Source: Burkholderiales bacterium (GTDB taxonomy: Bacteria > Pseudomonadota > Gammaproteobacteria > Burkholderiales > JAEUOS01). Taken from it: a stretch of 64,000 bases of DNA. The notes beneath the pieces are model-generated. The model saw only the letters and a list, made by a program, of their open reading frames with translations. It ran no database searches and was not told the origin of the DNA. Shown here in pieces: positions 57,829 through 64,000 of the stretch. The stretch is from assembly GCA_016790635.1 (NCBI GenBank), contig JAEUOR010000046.1, positions 45,283 to 109,282 on the forward strand, given 5' to 3'. Position 1 is the stretch's first letter. The number at the start of each line of letters is the position of its first letter. Both the position numbers and the translations under genes were made by a program.

Positions 57829-59460
57829 ATGCAAGCCTTCGCTCGCCTCTTCGCCGAACTCGACGCGCAGACCGCGACCGCGCCCAAGGTCGCCGCGCTC
57901 ACGCGTTACTTCGCCGCGAGCCCGCCGCGCGACGCCGCCTGGGCCGTGTATTTCTTGGCCGGCGGCAAGCCACGGCGTGCGGTGCCGACCAAACTCCTGC
58001 GCGAGGCCGCTGCGCGCGCGGCCGGCATCGAGGAGTGGCTGTTCGACACCTGCTACGAGTCGGTCGGCGACCTGGCCGAGACCATCGCCTTGATACTGCC
58101 CCACGCGGACGGCCAGGACACGCTGGGCTTGGCCGACTGGGTCGAGACGCGCATCCTGCCCCTGAAGGACCTGGGGGCGGAGGACATGGAAGCGCGCCTC
58201 AACGACTACTGGCGCGCACTGGACCGTCCCGGTCGCTTTCTGCTGGGCAAGCTGATAGGCGGCGGCTTTCGCGTCGGTGTGTCGCGGCTCCTGGTGACGC
58301 GCGCACTGGCACAGGTGGCGGGACTGCACGCCAAGCTCATCGCGCAGCGCATGATCGGCTACACCGATGCGAAGGCACGCCCCGGTACAGAGGAATTTCT
58401 CGCCCTGATCGCGCCGCCGTCGGCCGGCGGGCTGGCCGCGGGCCCGGGTGCGCCCTATCCCTTCTTCCTGGCGCACACCCACACCGACAGCAATGCCTTG
58501 GGCGACGCGCGCGACTGGCAGGTCGAATGGAAGTTCGACGGCATCCGTGCGCAGGTGGTGCGCCGCGAGGGCCGTGTGTGGATCTGGTCGCGCGGTGAAG
58601 AGTTGGTCACCGAGCGCTTTCCCGAGATCGCGCGCGCGGCAGAGGCCGCGGGCGAGGGCAGCGTCTTCGACGGCGAAATCGTGGTGTGGCAGAACGACCG
58701 GCCCGCGCCCTTCGCGGTGCTGCAACAGCGCCTGAACCGCAAGACGGTCTCCACCCGCCTGCAACAAAGCGCACCTGCGACCTTCATTGCCTACGACCTC
58801 CTGGAGCTGGAAGGGCGCGACCTGCGCTGGATGCCGCAGCACGCGCGCCGCAGCACTCTGGAGGCGACAACCCGGGCGCTTGCCGGCGAACCGGCCTGGC
58901 GCATCTCGCCTTTGCTCGACGCGACGGATTGGGACACGGTCGCGCGCCAGCGCGCCGCGGCTCGCGCGCAAGGGGTCGAGGGCGTGATGCTCAAGCAGAA
59001 AAGCGCGCGCTACGGCAGCGGACGCACGCGCGAAGAAGGCCTGTGGCTCAAGTGGAAGGTCGATCCCTACGCGGTGGATTGCGTGCTGGTCTACGCGCAG
59101 TCCGGCCATGGACGCCGCGCGGGGCTCTATTCCGACTACACCTTCGCGCTGTGGGACGAGCGCGACGGCGAGCGCCGACTGGTGCCCTTTGCCAAGGCCT
59201 ACTCGGGCCTGACGGACACGGAAATGCGCGAGGTTGATGCAATCGTCAAGAAGACCATCGTCGAAAAATTCGGACCGGTGCGCGCAGTCACGCCGACGCT
59301 GGTCTTCGAGCTGGGCTTCGAGGGCATCGCCAGGAGCCCGCGCCACAAAAGCGGCGTGGCGGTGCGCTTTCCGCGCATGCTGCGCTGGCGCCGCGACAAG
59401 CGGGTCGAGGAAGCCGACACCCTGGCCACGCTGATGGCCTTGCTCGACGCGCCGGCATGA
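57829..59460 (+). CDS. ATP-dependent DNA ligase
   Basis: 543 residues. The adenylated lysine is Lys235 in EWKFDGIRAQ (motif I). Other nucleotidyltransferase motifs follow: RGEELVTERFPE (III region), FDGEIVVW, GVEGVMLKQ (IV) and LWLKWKV (V). The N-terminal ~210 residues form the DNA-binding domain and the C-terminal part is an OB-fold. It uses ATP rather than NAD+ and seals nicks during repair; the main NAD+-dependent ligase is expected elsewhere. Its stop overlaps the helicase start by 4 bp. Confidence 0.95.
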   Translation: MQAFARLFAELDAQTATAPKVAALTRYFAASPPRDAAWAVYFLAGGKPRRAVPTKLLREAAARAAGIEEWLFDTCYESVGDLAETIALILPHADGQDTLGLADWVETRILPLKDLGAEDMEARLNDYWRALDRPGRFLLGKLIGGGFRVGVSRLLVTRALAQVAGLHAKLIAQRMIGYTDAKARPGTEEFLALIAPPSAGGLAAGPGAPYPFFLAHTHTDSNALGDARDWQVEWKFDGIRAQVVRREGRVWIWSRGEELVTERFPEIARAAEAAGEGSVFDGEIVVWQNDRPAPFAVLQQRLNRKTVSTRLQQSAPATFIAYDLLELEGRDLRWMPQHARRSTLEATTRALAGEPAWRISPLLDATDWDTVARQRAAARAQGVEGVMLKQKSARYGSGRTREEGLWLKWKVDPYAVDCVLVYAQSGHGRRAGLYSDYTFALWDERDGERRLVPFAKAYSGLTDTEMREVDAIVKKTIVEKFGPVRAVTPTLVFELGFEGIARSPRHKSGVAVRFPRMLRWRRDKRVEEADTLATLMALLDAPA

Positions 59461-62147
59461 GGCGCGCGTCGCGTCAGCGCGGACTGCCGCCCGAGCTGGC
59501 CGCCACCGACCATCTGGGCAAACAGCTGGAGCGCAAGCGCCGCGCCGAAGCAGAGGCCACACGCATCACGCGCGCCACCCAGACTGCGCTGGACTTCGCC
59601 GCGCCGGTGGCTGAAGAGGTACGACCGGCCGCGAATTTCGAAGAATGGTTTGCGCACCAGGGTTGGCAGCCCTTTGCGTTTCAGCGCGAAGTATGGCGCG
59701 CCATGCAGGACGGCAGGAGCGGCCTTTTGCACGCAAGCACCGGCACCGGCAAGACCTATGCGGTGTGGGGCGGCGCGATCGCGCGCCTCGGCGAGCTCTC
59801 CCGCACGAGCACCCTGGGCCCGCGCAGCAGCGCCCTAGGCCCGCGCAGCAGCGCCCTAGGCCCGCGCAGCAGCGCGGGGGCAACCCGGGTGTTGTGGATC
59901 ACGCCGATGCGGGCGCTGGCCGCCGACACCGTGCGTGCCTTGCAGCGCCCGCTGGCCGCGCTGGACGTCGACTGGACCTTGGCCGCACGCACCGGCGACA
60001 CCGAGAGCGCGGAAAAGACACGCCAGACCGACAAGCCGCCGACCATCCTGGTCACCACGCCCGAGAGCCTCACCCTGTTGCTGGCGCGCGCGGAGGCCAT
60101 GACCGCTCTCGGCAAGATCGAGGTGGTGATCGTCGACGAGTGGCATGAACTCCTGGGCAACAAGCGCGGCGTGCAGACCCAGCTGGCGTTATCGCGCATC
60201 CGCCGCGCGGCGCCACGCGCGATCGTGTGGGGCTTGTCGGCCACCCTCGGCGACCTCGACGCCGCGCGCGACGGATTGTTGGGCGAGGATGCCCGCAGCG
60301 CTCTCATCGTGCGCGGCGCCGAGCCCAAGCAACTCGTCTTAGACACCCTGATCCCGGCCAGCATGGAACGCTTTCCATGGGGCGGGCACATCGGCTTGAA
60401 GCTCCTGCCCGAGGTGATCGCAGAGGTCGAGAAGTCGGCGACCACACTCATCTTCACCAACGTGCGCTCGCAGGCCGAGATCTGGTACCAGGCGCTCCTG
60501 ACCGCGCGGCCCGACTGGGCCGGCGTGCTGGCCCTGCACCACGGCTCGCTGGACCGCGCGCAGCGCGACTGGGTCGAGGCCGGGCTCAAGGCGGGCACGC
60601 TCAAGGCCGTGGTGTGCACCTCCTCGCTCGACCTGGGCGTGGACTTCCTGCCGGTCGAGCGCGTCCTGCAGATCGGCTCGCCCAAGGGCATCGCGCGCCT
60701 CATGCAGCGTGCCGGACGCTCCGGCCACGCGCCGGGGCGCGTCTCGCGCGCGACCATCGTGCCGACCAATGCGCTGGAACTGGTCGAGGCCGCCGCCGCG
60801 CGGCGCGCCGCAGGCGCCCAGGAAGGCGCGCGCCGCATCGAGGCGCGCCGCGCTCCGGACAAGCCCATCGACGTCCTGGTGCAGCACCTGGTCACCATCG
60901 CCTTGGGCGGCGGCTTCACGCCCAATGCGCTGTTCGACGAGGTGCGCGCCGCCCACTCCTACCGCGACCTGACGCGCGCGGAATTCGACTGGGCGCTGGC
61001 CTTTGTCGAACGCGGCGGCGAATCACTCACCGCCTACCCGGACTACCACCGCGTCAAGCCCGACGCGGAAGGCGTCTGGCGGGTTCCTTCCGCGGCGTTC
61101 GCGCGACGGCATCGCATGAGCATCGGGACGATTGTCAGCGACGCGGCCATGCAGGTCGCGTGGATGTCCGGCGGACGCCTGGGCACCATCGAGGAAAGCT
61201 TCATCGCGCGCCTGTCGCCGGGCGACGCCTTCACGTTTTCCGGCCGCGTGCTGGAACTGGTGCGCGTGCACGAACTCACGGCGTACGTGAAGAAGGCGAC
61301 GCGCAAGAAAGGCGTGATCCCCCAGTGGGGCGGCGCCAAGATGTCCTTTTCCAGCGAACTGGCCGACATGACGCTCGACACGCTGGCGCGTTCGCACACC
61401 GACCTGCGCGAGGAGCCCGAGCTCGTCGCCGTCGCGCCCCTGTTGGCCATCCAGCGCCGCTGGTCGCGCGTGCCGGACGCGAAAACTCTCATCATCGAGG
61501 TCATCGAATCACGCGAGGGGCATCACTTCTTTTGCTATGCCTTCGCCGGCCGCGGCGCGCACATCGGCTTGGGCTCGCTCATTGGCTACCGCGCCGCGCG
61601 CCACGATCCCGGCCATTTCTCGATCTCGATGAACGACTATGGCTTCGAGTTGCTTTCGTCATCACCAACCAACTGGCAGGCCCTGTATCGCGCCGGGCTC
61701 TTCTCGACCGACAACCTGCTCGAAGACGTGCTCGCCAGCCTCAAGGCCTCGGAACTCGCGCAATCGCGCTTTCGCGAAATCGCGCGCGTCGCGGGGCTGG
61801 TATTCCAGGGCTACCCCGGCGCGCCCAAGTCCACGCGCCAGCTGCAGGCCTCCAGCGGGCTCTTCTACAACGTCTTCCGCCAGCACGATCCCGGCAACCT
61901 ACTCCTGACGCAGGCCGAGCGCGAGGCGCTGGAGCAGGAACTCGAGATCGGGCGCCTGCGCCGCACGCTGGAGCGCATCGCCACGCTCACCGTCGCCTTC
62001 GTGCGCCCGCCGCGCTTCACGCCCTTTTCGTTCCCGCTCATGGTCGAGCGCTTTCGCGAGGAGGTCGGCACCGAGAGACTCGATCAACGCGTGCAGCGGC
62101 TGCTGCGGGAGCTTGAGGAGGCTGCCGGCGCCTCGGAGGCGGGGTAG
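59457..62147 (+). CDS. Ligase-associated DEXH helicase, Lhr-core family
   Basis: 896 residues. Walker A is ASTGTGKTYAVW (Lys99), motif II VDEWHELLGN, motif III WGLSATLG, then TLIFTNVRSQAE, SSLDLGVDFLPVERV (motif V) and LMQRAGRSGHAPG (motif VI), followed by the WH and Lhr-specific core domains. It unwinds DNA with ATP in the same pathway as the adjacent ligase, exonuclease and phosphoesterase. Between Walker A and motif Ia, residues 119-140 are a tandem LGPRSSA triplication absent from the usual family sequence. The start overlaps the ligase stop (ATGA). Confidence 0.94.
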   Translation: MRRASRQRGLPPELAATDHLGKQLERKRRAEAEATRITRATQTALDFAAPVAEEVRPAANFEEWFAHQGWQPFAFQREVWRAMQDGRSGLLHASTGTGKTYAVWGGAIARLGELSRTSTLGPRSSALGPRSSALGPRSSAGATRVLWITPMRALAADTVRALQRPLAALDVDWTLAARTGDTESAEKTRQTDKPPTILVTTPESLTLLLARAEAMTALGKIEVVIVDEWHELLGNKRGVQTQLALSRIRRAAPRAIVWGLSATLGDLDAARDGLLGEDARSALIVRGAEPKQLVLDTLIPASMERFPWGGHIGLKLLPEVIAEVEKSATTLIFTNVRSQAEIWYQALLTARPDWAGVLALHHGSLDRAQRDWVEAGLKAGTLKAVVCTSSLDLGVDFLPVERVLQIGSPKGIARLMQRAGRSGHAPGRVSRATIVPTNALELVEAAAARRAAGAQEGARRIEARRAPDKPIDVLVQHLVTIALGGGFTPNALFDEVRAAHSYRDLTRAEFDWALAFVERGGESLTAYPDYHRVKPDAEGVWRVPSAAFARRHRMSIGTIVSDAAMQVAWMSGGRLGTIEESFIARLSPGDAFTFSGRVLELVRVHELTAYVKKATRKKGVIPQWGGAKMSFSSELADMTLDTLARSHTDLREEPELVAVAPLLAIQRRWSRVPDAKTLIIEVIESREGHHFFCYAFAGRGAHIGLGSLIGYRAARHDPGHFSISMNDYGFELLSSSPTNWQALYRAGLFSTDNLLEDVLASLKASELAQSRFREIARVAGLVFQGYPGAPKSTRQLQASSGLFYNVFRQHDPGNLLLTQAEREALEQELEIGRLRRTLERIATLTVAFVRPPRFTPFSFPLMVERFREEVGTERLDQRVQRLLRELEEAAGASEAG
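59814..59876 (+). repeat. Tandem 21-bp repeat, three copies, inside the helicase gene
   Basis: Three direct copies of a 21-bp unit (59814-59834, 59835-59855, 59856-59876) encode LGPRSSA three times. The copies differ by one base at the CTGGG/CTAGG position and at the last base. The unit length keeps the frame, so gain or loss of copies would only shorten or lengthen a surface loop. Confidence 0.95.
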
Positions 62148-62213
62148 GCGAGCCGGCTATCGTCACGGAAGCCAGAACAAGCGCCGGCTCGCGGAAGCCG
62201 CTAGTCTTGGCGC

Positions 62214-62876
62214 ATGAGAATAGAAGTCGCAGGCGATGAACTGGTGCTGTGCCGGGAGCGCGCCATTCACTGGCCAGCGCGCGCGACCCTGCTGGTCGCC
62301 GACGCGCACTTCGGCAAGGCCGCTACCTTCCGCGCCCGCGGCGTGCCGGTGCCGGAGGCAACCACGGCCGCCAACCTGGCGGCCCTGGACCGCCTGATCG
62401 AGCGCCACGCGCTCAAGCGTATCGTCTTCCTCGGCGACTTCCTGCACGCGCGCGAAGCCCGGAACCGCGCCACCCAAGGCGCGCTGGCCGCCTGGCGGGA
62501 GCGGCACGCGGCGCTGAAACTGATCCTGGTGGCGGGCAACCACGACCACCATGCCGGCGATCCATCGGCGGGATTGCGTATCGAGCGCGTCGAGGAACCC
62601 TTGGTCGATGGCCCCTTCGCCCTGTGCCACCATCCGCAAGCCAGTTCTGCCGGCTACGTCTTGGCCGGCCATCTGCACCCGGCCTATCGCCTGTCAGGCA
62701 AACGCGATGCGCTGCGCCTGCCCTGCTTCTGGCTCGGTCCGAATACGGGTGTACTGCCAGCGTTTGGCGACTTCACCGGCGGCCACGCGATCACGCCAGC
62801 GCCCGGGGATCGACTCTTCGTCACCACCCCCGGCGCCGTGCATGAGGTTCCCATCGCACGAGTCCCGGCGTTCTAA
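62214..62876 (+). CDS. pdeM: Ligase-associated DNA damage response phosphoesterase PdeM
   Basis: 220 residues with calcineurin-like motifs in order: VADAHFGKAATFRARG, FLGDFLHAREARN, VAGNHDHHAG, CHHPQ and AGHLHPAYRL. Metal-dependent endonuclease or phosphodiesterase of the PdeM group, normally encoded with the ligase-associated helicase. It follows the helicase gene after 66 bp and ends the repair operon. Confidence 0.92.
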   Translation: MRIEVAGDELVLCRERAIHWPARATLLVADAHFGKAATFRARGVPVPEATTAANLAALDRLIERHALKRIVFLGDFLHAREARNRATQGALAAWRERHAALKLILVAGNHDHHAGDPSAGLRIERVEEPLVDGPFALCHHPQASSAGYVLAGHLHPAYRLSGKRDALRLPCFWLGPNTGVLPAFGDFTGGHAITPAPGDRLFVTTPGAVHEVPIARVPAF

Positions 62877-63188
62877 GCCCTGCCCCCAGGACTTCTCGCC
62901 GGACCGTACCGCCTCCGGCCGCGCTTCATGCCCAGTCAGTGGATCTCGTGAGGTGTCTCGCAGTAGTCGCCTTCCGAGGGTCGTCGTCCGGCAGCGCCGC
63001 CTGCAGCATCAGCCGCTCCAAACGCCCCGGGAACGCCGCGAGCAGGTCAGGTGCCTGCATGGCACAGAGCGCGCCGGGCCTCGAATTCCAAACGCTCGTC
63101 GGACCAGTCGGGATGGCTCTCACGACTCGCCCACAAACGACAAGGGCGGCCTCGCGGCCGCCCTTGTCTGTTGGGTGATGATTGGTGT
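62877..63188. other. 312-bp region without a convincing gene
   Basis: The space between pdeM and the PEP-CTERM gene holds a hairpin (63140-63167) and short open frames in several registers. One minus-strand frame (ending at 62926) reads like protein over ~40 residues (LLAAFPGRLERLMLQAALPD) but has no start of its own, because it runs out of the PEP-CTERM gene in another frame. I see no supported gene here; it may be a gene remnant. Confidence 0.4.
63140..63167. terminator. Strong hairpin, likely terminator of the PEP-CTERM gene
   Basis: A perfect 12-bp stem ACAAGGGCGGCC / GGCCGCCCTTGT with a TCGC loop lies 22 bp past the stop codon of the minus-strand PEP-CTERM gene. The downstream T-tract is poor (CGTTTGT), so it may be only moderately efficient; it could also stop transcripts from pdeM. 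Confidence 0.65.
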
Positions 63189-64000
63189 TCAGCGCACCGC
63201 TTTGCGGCGAATAGCACCAGCGCCCAGGAGGCCAAGCGCCAAGAGGGCCAGCGTCCCCGGCTCCGGCGTGCGGTTCGGAGGTTGAACGGTTCCGTTGCGC
63301 ACTTGCCAGTTGTACTGGCCGAGAATGTTCGAATCGAGACTGCTTGCGATGAGCGCGTTCGCACCGGTGTCCAGCAAGGCACCGTTGACGGCGGAACCCG
63401 GCAGTTCGAACGCCGCTGCAACGCCGTTTGACCACCCGGCGCGCGCCGAGGAGCCACCCAGACCACCGGAACCGCCGCTGGCGCTGCCGGTCTCCCAGTT
63501 GATGTCGTCATAGTTGAACTGGAAGTCGAAATTGCCGGCACCGGTGTCGGAGCGATCGGTGATGATCAACTGGAAGCTGTTGAGCTTGTCCGCCGCAGAC
63601 GGAAAATACCCGACATTGATCCAGTTGACGCCGAACACGTTGCGGCCACCGATCATGCCGGTTCCGTAGCGCACCACGTCACTGGCGCCATTGCGCGTGT
63701 CGACATCGGCAAAGAAGGGTGCCAGCATCGGTGTACCGGTCGTCAGGAGATTGAAGGGCGTGAACGTACCAAGTGGGCCGGTGAACGTGACGTTGCCGTT
63801 GTTGTTCACGAAAGTGTTGGAGAAGCTGTTCCCGAAAAAGTTGATCGTGAAGCCAAGCCCGATCGACCCGGTCGATCCGTCATCGTTGCGCGCGAGAACG
63901 TTGGTGAAAAGGCCAGCGTCGTGAATCGCTGCTGCCTGGGCGGGCGCCGTACCTGCAAACGCAGCGGTTGCGAGCAATGCACCGACCAGATTGCGAAATG
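63189..64000 (-). CDS. PEP-CTERM sorted surface protein with nidogen-like domain, start outside the window
   Basis: About 270 residues are visible. The frame continues past base 64000 (FRNLVGALLATAAFAGTAPA is clearly the rest of a signal peptide), so the true start lies beyond the edge. The body contains INFFGNSFSNTFVNNNGNVT and MLAPFFADVDTRNGASDVV, hallmarks of a nidogen (NIDO) domain. The end is TPEPGTLALLALGLLGAG then AIRRK: a PEP motif, a hydrophobic helix and a basic tail, the signal processed by exosortase in exopolysaccharide-making Gram-negatives. Exported and probably attached to or released at the cell surface. Exosortase genes are not in the window. Confidence 0.93.
   Translation of the reverse strand, partial: FRNLVGALLATAAFAGTAPAQAAAIHDAGLFTNVLARNDDGSTGSIGLGFTINFFGNSFSNTFVNNNGNVTFTGPLGTFTPFNLLTTGTPMLAPFFADVDTRNGASDVVRYGTGMIGGRNVFGVNWINVGYFPSAADKLNSFQLIITDRSDTGAGNFDFQFNYDDINWETGSASGGSGGLGGSSARAGWSNGVAAAFELPGSAVNGALLDTGANALIASSLDSNILGQYNWQVRNGTVQPPNRTPEPGTLALLALGLLGAGAIRRKAVR

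Noticed and set aside
62926..63435. Minus-strand 169-codon frame between pdeM and the PEP-CTERM gene
   Set aside because: It overlaps the real PEP-CTERM frame for more than half of its length and lacks a start in the intergenic part.

Overview
The window comes from a high-GC betaproteobacterium, most likely of the order Burkholderiales. The evidence is uniformly GC-rich coding sequence, six Bug/TctC-type solute receptors (a family greatly expanded in Burkholderiales), a PEP-CTERM surface protein and an A-type RNase P RNA. No rRNA, tRNA, CRISPR array, insertion sequence or prophage was seen.

Layout. 1-2286: end of a branched-chain amino-acid/amide ABC transporter (LivF-LivH-LivM). 2293-5458, minus strand: SelO-type protein AMPylase, a metallophosphoesterase and an exported alpha/beta hydrolase. 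5639-23084: the most unusual region, a type I secretion locus. A 1489-aa repeat protein (called RepA here, + strand) converges on a minus-strand operon encoding a 2877-aa protein (RepB: serralysin-like metalloprotease head plus about 16 beta-sandwich-like repeats and a C-terminal beta domain), a 97-aa protein, a HlyB/LapB-type ABC exporter with a degenerate peptidase-like domain, and a HlyD-type adaptor. RepA and RepB are paralogues with the same module order, and they carry nearly identical ~340-bp repeat units in opposite orientation on either side of the exporter genes. A stranded repeat fragment lies between RepA and the adaptor gene. 23478-23806: rnpB, with an apparently reduced P10-P12 region. 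23853-24549: a vapBC toxin-antitoxin pair with a palindromic operator.

24644-52113: a long catabolic accessory region. It holds a fluoroacetate-dehalogenase-like hydrolase with a complete active site, a tartrate/malate dehydrogenase-family enzyme, a quinone oxidoreductase, an FAD oxidoreductase, LeuC/LeuD-like dehydratase subunits, a sulfatase, a DUF2505 protein with a wax ester synthase/DGAT, two MmgE/PrpD proteins, an enolase-superfamily enzyme, two divergent polysaccharide-deacetylase-fold proteins, a cysteine hydrolase, a TonB-C-like protein, an arylmalonate-decarboxylase-like protein lacking the usual cysteine, an FAD monooxygenase and an exported metallo-beta-lactamase-fold hydrolase. 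Six Bug receptors are scattered among them without any TctA/TctB membrane genes. This looks like uptake and breakdown of several organic acids and amide- or ring-derived compounds; the substrates are not determinable from sequence.

52165-56158: small housekeeping and hypothetical genes, a YciA thioesterase and an MFS transporter. 56277-62876: a ligase-associated DNA repair operon (MBL/beta-CASP exonuclease, an extra small protein, ATP-dependent DNA ligase, Lhr-like helicase, PdeM phosphoesterase). 63189-64000, minus strand: the start-truncated gene of a nidogen-domain PEP-CTERM protein.

Strongest candidates for something undescribed: the paired giant type I secretion substrates with inverted recombinogenic repeats around their own exporter, and the shortened RNase P RNA.
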